Origin: Alphaproteobacteria bacterium
Lineage (GTDB): Bacteria > Planctomycetota > Phycisphaerae > UBA1845
Assembly: GCA_028285105.1 (NCBI GenBank)
Contig: JANQQE010000011.1
Span: 695,856 to 759,855, forward strand
Reading direction: 5' to 3'
Length of the DNA stretch: 64,000 nucleotides
Made by a program: the position numbers and the translations under genes
Shown: piece after piece, positions 1 through 8,305 of the stretch
Position numbering within the stretch: position 1 is the first letter of the stretch
Layout: every line of letters begins with the position of its first letter
The notes under the pieces: generated by a model
Databases searched by the model: none
What the model saw: the letters and a program-made list of their open reading frames with translations, nothing else
Told to the model about the DNA's origin: nothing

Positions 1-1491
1 AAAGCACGCCAATACGGCGTAGACAGCACGGCGAACCCATGGGCGGTTGTGTTGTGTGTAGATCGATGCGGCGCCGCAGATGACGAATAGAATCGGATAA
101 ATCGGCAGGATGTGGCGATGGCCAATGTTGAGATGCGTTCGTAGCGACGCGATCCAATAGATGACGAAAAACGACCAGAGCGGCGTGGTTCGATAGACCC
201 ATGTTTTCCAATTCGTCTCTTGATATTTCTCCGACGGCGGTTCAGATTCGCTGTCGGCAGTCCCCATTCGATTTCTAACGAATGGAATCGCGAGGACAGC
301 CAGCAACAGGATCAACAGCGGCAACGGTGTCTTTAGAACAAACGCCCACGGAAAGAACCATCTGTGCCCGCGCAAATCGACCCTTCCGTTTAGAAACGCC
401 AAACGCCCCCGAGCGGTTTGTGCAGACATGACTGCACTGTAGATATACGCCTCGGGAAACAATTTGTGTTCTCGAAGGAACGTAATGACCGGTTCGAGAT
501 GATCGAGTTTGCGAAGCTGCCATTGCCACAAGTCTTGATCCTTGGGGATGGCGTTGGGGCAATAGTACCGGTCGCGGCCGGCTTCCTTGCTGAGCATTGA
601 GTCGTATCGGAAACCGTATGCCGCCCATATGCTTGACCAAACCACAAGAACCCATACGAAAAGTACCGCTGCAAAACATCCGACTTGTTTTCCGATGCCT
701 GCAAACTCTCTTTGAAACTTTCCGAATCGAACTTCGAGGGGGCAGCGTGCGATCAACCGCGCGATCAGCATGACGATTCCGACGGGGATGATCAAGACTG
801 CCGACATTTTCGCGAGAAACAAACCGGCCAAACTGACGCCACTTGCAATCACACTTGCGATGGTAACGCGGTGAAGCATCCACCAAATCGTCAGCAGGCT
901 GGCTGCAAAGAACAATGCGGCGACACAGTCGGTCGTCACAAGTCGGCCATGCGCCAGCATCGTCGGACTGAACGCATACAATCCCAACGAGATCATCCCG
1001 CCGACGCGACCAAAGAGTTTCGACGATGCGCAATAAACGAGCAATCCCAAGGCAACGCTCAGCAGCGCAATCATCGCCCGCCCGCGCCATAGCAAGCTGT
1101 CGATGATGGCCGCGTTACCGCTCTTGGCGTAGTAGAAAAATGCCCTGCCGATCTGCCACACATCCGACGTTTGCCATGTTTCGTGTTCTCGCCAGGTTTG
1201 CGGGAACTTCACGTCTTCACCAAGTCCGGGCAGAGCAGCCCAAACGTGGGCGAGCGGCGGGTGCGGTGGTTCGAGGCGGTAATCGCCAGTCAGGAAGTAG
1301 CTGTAACCCCGTGTGAGGTGGGCGATTTCGTCGTAGGTGTTGGATTTGTTCAGTACGCTGGCGACCGCCAACACATAATGAATGATACAAAGGCCGATGA
1401 CCGCGATGAGAACGCCCTTTTGCGAACCGGTCTGTTGGCTTTCATTTCTGCGTTCGCGTTTTCGGTCTTGTCTGCGTGATTTCTTGGCCAT
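1..1491 (-). CDS. GT39/PMT-type integral membrane glycosyltransferase (C-terminus outside window)
   Basis: The frame is open from the ATG at 1491 to the window edge, giving 497 residues with no stop in any of the codons I read. A basic N-terminal tail is followed by hydrophobic segments. An Asp-Glu pair (residues 54-55, context TYDEIAHLTRGYSY) lies in the first outer loop, followed by EPPHPPL. That is the usual signature of GT-C enzymes of the GT39/ArnT class, which transfer a sugar from a polyprenyl-phosphate carrier on the outer face of the membrane. The acceptor cannot be told from the sequence. The start lies 38 bases after the stop of the 893-residue membrane gene upstream, so the two are probably co-transcribed. 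The gene is incomplete because it runs off the window. Confidence 0.8.
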   Translation of the reverse strand, partial: MAKKSRRQDRKRERRNESQQTGSQKGVLIAVIGLCIIHYVLAVASVLNKSNTYDEIAHLTRGYSYFLTGDYRLEPPHPPLAHVWAALPGLGEDVKFPQTWREHETWQTSDVWQIGRAFFYYAKSGNAAIIDSLLWRGRAMIALLSVALGLLVYCASSKLFGRVGGMISLGLYAFSPTMLAHGRLVTTDCVAALFFAASLLTIWWMLHRVTIASVIASGVSLAGLFLAKMSAVLIIPVGIVMLIARLIARCPLEVRFGKFQREFAGIGKQVGCFAAVLFVWVLVVWSSIWAAYGFRYDSMLSKEAGRDRYYCPNAIPKDQDLWQWQLRKLDHLEPVITFLREHKLFPEAYIYSAVMSAQTARGRLAFLNGRVDLRGHRWFFPWAFVLKTPLPLLILLLAVLAIPFVRNRMGTADSESEPPSEKYQETNWKTWVYRTTPLWSFFVIYWIASLRTHLNIGHRHILPIYPILFVICGAASIYTQHNRPWVRRAVYAVLACF

Positions 1492-1529
1492 GATTTTTCG
1501 CGAAGGCAAAATGAACTGAATTGCAGCGA

Positions 1530-4211
1530 CTAATCGTCGGTTGATTCGCTTTCGGACGCTGCATCTGCGGACGGCGAACGCCAAACCTGGTACCTGCCAG
1601 ACGAACCGATGTCCGTCCAACCGCGGTCGCTGAGGACTTTTGTAACCTGCCCGCGTAAGCGTTTTCGCGTCTTTGCCGATACGGGTCGATCAATCACGAC
1701 ATGGTCGATTGGATACAACGCACACAATCGATCGAACAAAGCCCCATCGAGACGGCCGTTGCGCATCGCATTGAACACACCACGCGCGATATTCCGGAAA
1801 TTCTCGTCCTCGGCTTGGCGCATGAACTTGTCGCGCGAGAAAACGAGTTGAAGATGCGGCATCAGTTGTGGCAATTCGTGATGCACGCGGAACGGTCCGA
1901 ACACGAACGGGCTCGCTTCAACCCCGCCAAACACATCCACCAGTCCGTGCAGGTCATCGTCGAATTTTGTGAGGTTTTTTGGTGCGTCGCCAACCTTAAG
2001 TGCCATGCTCGACGATTTGATAAGCATTCCGCCGACACCTGCAAGCGTAACAATCGATGCTACGATGGACACCATGACCGTCATCGTTTCTTTCCGCCCG
2101 CGAATCAAGACGCATACCGCCCAGTAAATCAGCGTGGCCATCATCGCCGCACTGACCAATTGCGGCAGCATCCAACGTCCACGCCAGAAGATCGACATCG
2201 GAAGCGCCTTGTTCAGGAGTGCGCCCAAGATCTCCACATTGCATGACAACAGCACCGCCAACCCAAGCCACCCGACATAGAACACTTCTTTCCGACGATA
2301 CCCGAATCCCAGAATTAGCGGGACAGCCAACGCACTTGCGGTGTACAACGTGTTCATGCCGAACGACCAGAACGGATCGTGTCGGGCGATCGGTTTGGCT
2401 TCGCATTCATATACGACAAGCTTGGTATCGACGCGACGAATGCGATACAGCGGACGCTTGCCGTACATCACCGCCCACACGCCGTCGGCTTCCGGTTCGA
2501 GAATGATATTATTTGGCACGCGGGCACCGTTGGTTCGCAACGTTCGAAGCAACTCGTCCGAAACGGCGCTCTGCTGCAAGTGTTCCTCGAACTGTCCGTA
2601 CAGGGTGAACGCTTCGTCTTCTACGCGAACAAGATCGCGCGATTGAATCCGCGTGCCGCTCGTGCGACCGCTCGATAGTTTTGGCCCATCCGATTGGTTC
2701 TTGGCAACAACTCGGAACATTCCAGCCAATCCGCAAGAAACCACAAGCATAATCAGCAGATAGGCGACAGCTTTGCGATCGAAGATCAGTGCGCCGACGA
2801 CCAGTGCGGTGGACCAAACCATAGCATTAATCGTGCCAAACGGATGAACCATGTGAGCAACCACGCCAGCGCAGATCGCAAACGTCAGGTGCCTTACGTT
2901 GGGGCGAGTTACCAGCAGCAGCATCGACGCCAGTTGAAGCGGCTGCACCCAGATCAGATGAATCGCCTTGGTCTGCATCGCCCGAAACGCGATCATCTCA
3001 ACTTCGCAGCGGGCGTAGTCCCATGTCTTGTTGATCAGCAGCAACGCGACGAGCAAGGCAAGCGGAACCAGCCAGCGTTCATTGCGAAAGATCACCGATA
3101 GGACAGCGGCCAAACAACTCGCTCCGATCAATATCATCAGTGGCGGCATCACGCTGTGGTGCAATCCAGGCGGTGTAATCCCGGTCAACTTCGCGATCAT
3201 CGCCACGAGGGGCGCCGTCATCGGCGACATGCCCGCCCGACTAAGCGTTGCCTTGCTGCCAGTGGACGGTTCGTAGCGCCCCATCTCTTCGCCATACAAA
3301 TAGTCGGTGGCTTCGCAAACGTACGCGACGTCGTCGACGTTCCAAAGAAGCGTCGAGGCTTTCTTGGCAGGCACGGGAACCGATTCGGAGTACACGACCC
3401 GCATGATGTGAACGGTCATGCCCGCGGCTGCAAGCCAGATCACAAGCGTTAACCATTGGAGGTTCACCCCGCCGGAATGGTTCGCTCGCTTTGAATTCTT
3501 GCGCGACTTCGTCTTCTCTTGCGAACCTTCCGATGATTCCGCCGCATCGCCCGTTTGCTTTCGCAGGCCTCCGACGAGTAACGTCAATCCGCCGATGACC
3601 GAACCGATCGCCCCCACCGCGACGCCATGCCACCAGTCGGGTCGAGCGTATGGATCGTAGCGACTCGAATCCTTGAACTCATCCGAAGGTGGAGCGGCCA
3701 TCACCACGCCGACCATCACGACGCCCACGCACAACAGCACGATCGCGGCGACGATTTTGGAACTGTTCAACCCAAGATCGAACGTCGGCCAGGTGGGTCT
3801 TTCGCTGGATTCGGATTCAGGTTTGTGGGCCAGGAAATGCGCCAACCCGGCGATCAACGCGAAGTACGCAATGGCATACGCCCATAGGTACGTCGTCAGC
3901 GTCCAGTGCAACATGCAACCGGTCCAGCCCAGGATCGCCGCCGGAACCATCGCCAACAGCGTCGCCACACCGAACCGTGCAGCGATGTGCGAAAAAGGAT
4001 GGGGGGCTGGGAAGAACAAATTGACCGCAAGCACGCCCGGAACGAGCAGTACCATCCAGACGATCGCTACCCAGACCAGTTCAATGCGAACGCCGGCTGT
4101 ACAGATCAAGAGCGGCGCAACCCACGGTGCAATCGCGCGCAGCCAATCGACCGGTGACGGTTTAGAACCGTCCGAAGGCAACCCCAGAATATTTGCGACC
4201 AAACGATGCAT
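1530..4211 (-). CDS. Large polytopic membrane protein, function unknown (GT-C-like architecture)
   Basis: 893 residues. About seven hydrophobic segments lie in the first 260 residues, followed by a basic cytoplasmic stretch (KTKSRKNSKR). More membrane segments then alternate with a soluble loop around residues 520-610, and the C-terminal 150 residues are soluble and probably extracytoplasmic. This layout resembles lipid-carrier-dependent glycosyltransferases and related uncharacterised families, but I cannot see a clear catalytic Asp-Glu loop of the standard type. The nearest candidate is DVAYVCEATDYLYGEE after the seventh segment. It sits just upstream of the GT39-type gene in the same direction and may act in the same envelope glycosylation step. 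I do not recognise a named family with confidence. Confidence 0.7.
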   Translation of the reverse strand: MHRLVANILGLPSDGSKPSPVDWLRAIAPWVAPLLICTAGVRIELVWVAIVWMVLLVPGVLAVNLFFPAPHPFSHIAARFGVATLLAMVPAAILGWTGCMLHWTLTTYLWAYAIAYFALIAGLAHFLAHKPESESSERPTWPTFDLGLNSSKIVAAIVLLCVGVVMVGVVMAAPPSDEFKDSSRYDPYARPDWWHGVAVGAIGSVIGGLTLLVGGLRKQTGDAAESSEGSQEKTKSRKNSKRANHSGGVNLQWLTLVIWLAAAGMTVHIMRVVYSESVPVPAKKASTLLWNVDDVAYVCEATDYLYGEEMGRYEPSTGSKATLSRAGMSPMTAPLVAMIAKLTGITPPGLHHSVMPPLMILIGASCLAAVLSVIFRNERWLVPLALLVALLLINKTWDYARCEVEMIAFRAMQTKAIHLIWVQPLQLASMLLLVTRPNVRHLTFAICAGVVAHMVHPFGTINAMVWSTALVVGALIFDRKAVAYLLIMLVVSCGLAGMFRVVAKNQSDGPKLSSGRTSGTRIQSRDLVRVEDEAFTLYGQFEEHLQQSAVSDELLRTLRTNGARVPNNIILEPEADGVWAVMYGKRPLYRIRRVDTKLVVYECEAKPIARHDPFWSFGMNTLYTASALAVPLILGFGYRRKEVFYVGWLGLAVLLSCNVEILGALLNKALPMSIFWRGRWMLPQLVSAAMMATLIYWAVCVLIRGRKETMTVMVSIVASIVTLAGVGGMLIKSSSMALKVGDAPKNLTKFDDDLHGLVDVFGGVEASPFVFGPFRVHHELPQLMPHLQLVFSRDKFMRQAEDENFRNIARGVFNAMRNGRLDGALFDRLCALYPIDHVVIDRPVSAKTRKRLRGQVTKVLSDRGWTDIGSSGRYQVWRSPSADAASESESTDD

Positions 4212-4407
4212 GCGGTTGAATTCACTTAAGGTTCAAGCTGGACGTCGAACAGTGTAGGGATCAACCGCACGCATACAAGGATTCAATCCGCACGATTGAC
4301 CGAATCCGACATTACGCCGGAACCGAAGCTGCGAAGTGGACGGGCGAGAACCCTGTCGTTACCTTGTTCCGCAACGCGAATCCCGATAGGAAATCCGAAC
4401 TTCGACC
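4212..4407. other. Divergent intergenic region
   Basis: The 196 bases separate the 893-residue membrane gene (minus) from the TMTC-like gene (plus), so promoters for both should lie here. I see no convincing paired -35/-10 hexamers and no repeat or hairpin. Confidence 0.4.
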
Positions 4408-6498
4408 ATGGCGAAACGAACGCCCAAATCCAAGAATCGAAAAAACCGGGTCAAGTCGCAAGCAAACGACCAGCGCCCCATCGGGGTCGATCTATCGCAT
4501 TGGAGCAAGACGACCGCCGCCCCGCTTTGGATGCACATCGCATTTCCGGTGCTGATCGCGGTATGCACGTTCGTCACATTTCTCCCTGCGCTGGATGCCG
4601 GATTTACGAATTGGGACGATGACAAGGTCATTACTGACAATCCCCAAATTCGCGGACTCACGGCGGAGCATGTTGAATGGATGTTCACGAAAAACAAGAT
4701 GGGCCATTATCATCCGCTGACGTGGATGTCGTACGGAGTGGACTACGCCGTCAGTCAGTTGCGGTTTGACGGTATGGAGAAAACCGAACAACAGCGCTAC
4801 GTGCGGGGGCTCGATCCAAAGATCGTTCATCTGACCAGTCTCTTGTACCACATTGTTGCGGTGGTCGCGTTTTATTTTCTCGTCCGTTTGATTCTTAAAA
4901 TTACGCTGCGAAATCCACCGAAAGGGACAGATTGGTTGACGCCGATTGCAGCCGGTTTGGCGGCGTTGTTCTTTGGGTGCCATCCGCTTCGGGTTGAGAA
5001 TGCGGTGTGGGTGACCGAGCGTCGCGATGTGTTGTCGGCGATGTTCTTGATTCCCTGCCTGTACTTTTATTTGCGCTACGTTCTGGTTGATCGCTGGGGC
5101 GGGAAGAAGGTTGCGTGCTACGTTGCATCCATTCTGCTGCTTGCGTTATCGCTGTTGTCGAAGGCGTGGGGTATTACTCTGCCGGCCGTCATGCTGGTGA
5201 TGGATGTCCATCCGCTGCGACGTGTCGGTGGGAAAGCTGGCTGGTCCGGTCAACGCATCGCAACCGTCATAGTCGAGAAGATTCCGTACTTTGTACTCGC
5301 ATTGATCTTCGCCATGTTTGCAAAGGCGGCGCAGGCCAATCAGCGCGGAACGATGAAGTCGCTCGCCGAATGGGGCGTCGATGATCGCTTCGCACAATTC
5401 TTCTATGGATTGTTCTGGTATTCATACAAGACGTTGATTCCAATCAACCTGACGGCGCTGGTTCCGTTACCCCCGAACAACAATCCCCTGGCCATTCGAT
5501 ATATCGTTGCTGCCATTGTCGTCGTCGCTATCGGTATCTTGGTGTTCAAATTCCGCAAGCGTTTCCCCGGAATTGTTGCGCTGGCGATCTGCTATGTCGG
5601 CGTACTCAGTCCGATTCTCGGTATCGCCCAAAGCGGTCCGCAACTCGTCGCCGACAAGTATGCGTACCTCGGCTGCATTCCATGGGCGATTGCGTTCGCA
5701 TTCGGCTGGCACTACTTGGCTCGACCAAAAGATGGCACCGAATCTCGAACGTCAAACGCTCCAATCGCCCTCACCGCAGCCGTCGTCGTGTTGACGACGT
5801 TCTCCGTTTTGACCTGGAGGCAAAGTACGCGCTGGAAGGACTCGTATTCCTTGTGGGCACATTCCGTCGCGGTCGAGCCGAATTGCGCCATCGCCCAAAT
5901 GAATCTCGGACTTCTCGAAAAACAGAGAGGCAATGTCGACAAAGCCATCGAACACTACGAACTATCGCGCAAGATCGATCCCAACAATGCCTCGCTTCTT
6001 GTCAATCTTTCGTTGGCAATGCGCGAGAAGCTTCCGAAGAATCCACAACCATCGGACTTCGACGATTTAATCGAACTTCAACGAGAAGCCGTGCGCATTC
6101 AACCGCACCTACCCGATCTTTATTTTGCAATGGGCAACACATTGATGGGGGCGAAGCGATACGATGAGGCCCTCGCCGCGCTGAAAAAGTGCGTGAAGCT
6201 GCGAACGTCAGCCGGCCAGATCGCCCATCCCAAGTATCACCGAGCGCTAGGTAAGACTTACATTCAACTAAAGCAATGGGACAACGCGACGCACGAGTAC
6301 AAAGAAGCCCTTCGACTTGAAACGAATATGAACCCCAAAGGCCAAGGCGTCATCAACGCGCTTGATCGTCTCGGATTTATATGTGCAGCGCAAGGTCAGC
6401 GCAGAGAAGCAGCCGCCTATTTCAGACGGCTGCTTGAAATCGATCCCAATAATGGTCCTGCGACGAAATGGTTAAAGCGTCTTAATGCACAACCTTAG
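4408..6498 (+). CDS. TMTC-like membrane protein with C-terminal TPR repeats
   Basis: 696 residues. The N-terminal cytoplasmic tail is basic. The first outer loop carries NWDDDKVITDNPQI, a pattern seen in bacterial relatives of the eukaryotic TMTC O-mannosyltransferase-like proteins. About ten membrane segments follow, up to roughly residue 470. The remaining 220 residues form tetratricopeptide repeats (for example NLGLLEKQRGNVDKAIEHYE and FAMGNTLMGAKRYDEALAAL). The family is thought to transfer sugar from a lipid carrier to proteins, with the TPR part binding protein partners; activity of the bacterial members is not established, so the reaction is inference. The gene is transcribed away from the membrane-protein pair at 1-4211, which suggests a small envelope-glycosylation neighbourhood. 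Confidence 0.75.
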   Translation: MAKRTPKSKNRKNRVKSQANDQRPIGVDLSHWSKTTAAPLWMHIAFPVLIAVCTFVTFLPALDAGFTNWDDDKVITDNPQIRGLTAEHVEWMFTKNKMGHYHPLTWMSYGVDYAVSQLRFDGMEKTEQQRYVRGLDPKIVHLTSLLYHIVAVVAFYFLVRLILKITLRNPPKGTDWLTPIAAGLAALFFGCHPLRVENAVWVTERRDVLSAMFLIPCLYFYLRYVLVDRWGGKKVACYVASILLLALSLLSKAWGITLPAVMLVMDVHPLRRVGGKAGWSGQRIATVIVEKIPYFVLALIFAMFAKAAQANQRGTMKSLAEWGVDDRFAQFFYGLFWYSYKTLIPINLTALVPLPPNNNPLAIRYIVAAIVVVAIGILVFKFRKRFPGIVALAICYVGVLSPILGIAQSGPQLVADKYAYLGCIPWAIAFAFGWHYLARPKDGTESRTSNAPIALTAAVVVLTTFSVLTWRQSTRWKDSYSLWAHSVAVEPNCAIAQMNLGLLEKQRGNVDKAIEHYELSRKIDPNNASLLVNLSLAMREKLPKNPQPSDFDDLIELQREAVRIQPHLPDLYFAMGNTLMGAKRYDEALAALKKCVKLRTSAGQIAHPKYHRALGKTYIQLKQWDNATHEYKEALRLETNMNPKGQGVINALDRLGFICAAQGQRREAAAYFRRLLEIDPNNGPATKWLKRLNAQP

Positions 6499-6541
6499 CA
6501 GTCGTCGGTTAGCAATTCTGGATGGCTTTCGCGCGTTACCG

Positions 6542-6565
6542 TCATTCCCGCGCACGCGGGAATGA
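6542..6565. repeat. Palindromic dRS3/REP-like repeat
   Basis: The sequence TCATTCCCGCG-CA-CGCGGGAATGA is a perfect 11-bp inverted repeat in the gap between the TMTC-like gene and tpx. The ATTCCC-N8-GGGAAT core matches the form of the dispersed dRS3-type palindromes known from Neisseria and many other genomes. It could fold as a hairpin in either transcript and may reduce read-through between the convergent genes, but no T-run follows. Confidence 0.6.
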
Positions 6566-6627
6566 TAACGGCGCGTCTAGCCGTGTGGCAGTCGCGATGC
6601 CCACCGGCGATTGAGCGCATTCGACTG

Positions 6628-6647
6628 TTGGTGGGCACTGCCCACTC
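6628..6647. repeat. Short palindrome of the GTGGGC...GCCCAC type
   Basis: GTGGGC-ACT-GCCCAC lies in the tpx 3' region. The same core (GGTGGGCACGGCCCACC) occurs in the longer inverted element next to the dus gene near 12.7 kb, so this looks like a partial copy of one dispersed repeat family. No coding or terminator function is evident. Confidence 0.5.
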
Positions 6648-6665
6648 TATACAACCGCAAATATT

Positions 6666-7181
6666 TTATAGTGCGCCTTTGACGGCGTCCATCACTGCGT
6701 CGTAGTTCGGCTCTTCGGCGACTTCGCCTACGTACTGGGCGTGGACGACCTTGCCATCCTTACCGACAACAAACACGGCGCGACACAGCAGACCAAGTTC
6801 CTTGATCTTCACGCCGAATCCTTCACCAAATCCGTGGTATTTGAAATCGCTGCCGGTCTTGACGGCTTCAATGCCTTCCGCGCCGCAGAAACGCTTGGCC
6901 GCCATCGGCAGGTCGAGGCTGACGGTAAGAATGCCGACATCGCCCGAAAGCTCCGACGCCTTCTCGTTGAACTTTTTGGTCTGCACGGCGCAGACCGGCG
7001 TATCGAGACTCGGCACCACCGAAAGCACCAGCACTTTGCCGGAATAGTCGGCATTGGTGATGTCGCCCATGTCCTGGCCAGTCACCTTGAATGCGGGTGC
7101 CGGGTCACCGACTTTGACTTCATTGCCCACCAACGTCATGGGACCGCCCTTGAATGTGACTGCACCGCTTCGCTCTGCCAT
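6666..7181 (-). CDS. tpx: Thiol peroxidase (atypical 2-Cys peroxiredoxin)
   Basis: 171 residues, the usual length of Tpx. The N-terminal TFKGGPMTLVG and the peroxidatic motif PSLDTPVC (Cys64) are both present, and the resolving Cys99 lies in RFCGAEGIE. Both catalytic cysteines and the Thr of the TxxC active site are retained. The enzyme reduces H2O2 and alkyl hydroperoxides, normally with thioredoxin as donor. There is no clear signal peptide, so it is taken as cytoplasmic here. The start is supported by GGAGG upstream of the ATG. It stands alone between the palindromic repeats on one side and a 460-base gap on the other. Confidence 0.95.
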   Translation of the reverse strand: MAERSGAVTFKGGPMTLVGNEVKVGDPAPAFKVTGQDMGDITNADYSGKVLVLSVVPSLDTPVCAVQTKKFNEKASELSGDVGILTVSLDLPMAAKRFCGAEGIEAVKTGSDFKYHGFGEGFGVKIKELGLLCRAVFVVGKDGKVVHAQYVGEVAEEPNYDAVMDAVKGAL

Positions 7182-7642
7182 CGCTGGAGACCTCCATTCT
7201 CTCTTTGGTCAATTTCTCTTTAATTCTTCGCAAATATGGGGAAGGCGACGTGCCTTCGTTCGGGGCGCGGATCATCGCGAATCGATGTCATTCCGTCAAG
7301 GCGTCCCACCCCCCAAAGCAATGGGCGTTTTCAGTGCTGCTGGTCGCAATTCCGATCGGCATCCCCCAGTAAGTTCCCCACGTTTGCGGAGGGTTACCTT
7401 TCAATTGATGGGATTCGTTTAAAATTAGAAATCAGAAGGTTTGCAAACTTCGGAAGATGGACCTACCGGTGACCGATAAACAGGATGGAAATTTGAATGA
7501 AGGACGCCCGTGCATCCGGCTGGCCTGTATACGAAGTTAGATGCGATTACCCAGCCCACTGGCCCTCAATCAATTGACACTCAACCGCCGTAAACCAATT
7601 CGGGTCAGGTTGTGCGGTCGCGTTTGAAAAAGGAGTGAGAAC
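7182..7642. other. 461-base intergenic region, no gene seen
   Basis: This divergent gap should hold promoters for tpx (minus) and the OmpA-like lipoprotein gene (plus). Visible elements are a 6-bp inverted repeat GAAGGC-GACGT-GCCTTC near 7240, a 10-bp palindrome GTTTGCAAAC near 7440, and a good ribosome site (AAGGAG) at the lipoprotein start. Open frames inside are short and lack ribosome sites. I find no known riboswitch signature. Confidence 0.5.
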
Positions 7643-8188
7643 ATGTTGAATCGTGCTTATCGCGGTGCAGTCTGGTTGTCCGCTTTCGGCGTTGCGTTTG
7701 CGATCGCCGGTTGCGACAAACGCCACGAACGTTTGAACGCGCCACCTCAAGGCGACTCCAATCGCCCCCATGAGATGGGGAAGAATTTCATCTACATGAA
7801 TGATAATGCCATGTTGCATGATTCTTCCGTGGCGGACATCCACTTCGAGCCGCACACCGCCGAACTGAGCGGACTCGGCATTCGCACGTTGATGCGCATG
7901 GGCGAACTGCTCAGTATCTCTGGCGGAACGATTCGTTACGAAACTTCTTCGACCGACGAATTCATGATCACCGGACGACTTAACTCGGTGCGCGAATTCC
8001 TGAATGCGGCTGGTTTCGATACCGCAAACATCAACGTCGAAGCCGGTATGGCTCGAAGCTCTGGTGTGGACGCCAATCACGCCATCGAAGTCAAGCTAAG
8101 CCGGCCGGCAGATACGGCTGCACAAGCAGGTCAGGCGGGTCAAGCTGCCACTGCGGGCGCGCCGGCCGGACCGCAGCAACCGCGCTAA
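7643..8188 (+). CDS. Lipoprotein with partial OmpA-like domain
   Basis: 181 residues. A signal sequence ends in a lipobox (FAIAGC, Cys at about residue 24), so the mature protein should be lipid-anchored outside the inner membrane. Residues 65-95 (VADIHFEPHTAELSGLGIRTL) resemble the start of an OmpA C-terminal fold (a beta strand, then a helix after an F-x-x-x-x-A-x-L pattern), and the following 60 residues could complete a degenerate version. The tail is Ala/Gln/Gly-rich. AAGGAG sits 7 bases before the ATG. The TPR lipoprotein gene follows 117 bases downstream in the same direction. The OmpA assignment is tentative. Confidence 0.65.
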   Translation: MLNRAYRGAVWLSAFGVAFAIAGCDKRHERLNAPPQGDSNRPHEMGKNFIYMNDNAMLHDSSVADIHFEPHTAELSGLGIRTLMRMGELLSISGGTIRYETSSTDEFMITGRLNSVREFLNAAGFDTANINVEAGMARSSGVDANHAIEVKLSRPADTAAQAGQAGQAATAGAPAGPQQPR

Positions 8189-8305
8189 GAGCGGGCAAGG
8201 ACAAGAACGAATCGCGTGTTGTGTCATCCTCGAGCGCTCGCATGAGTGCGTTTAAGAAACGGGAACGCGACAATACTGCTACTTTGTGAAACTGGGGTAG
8301 GTACC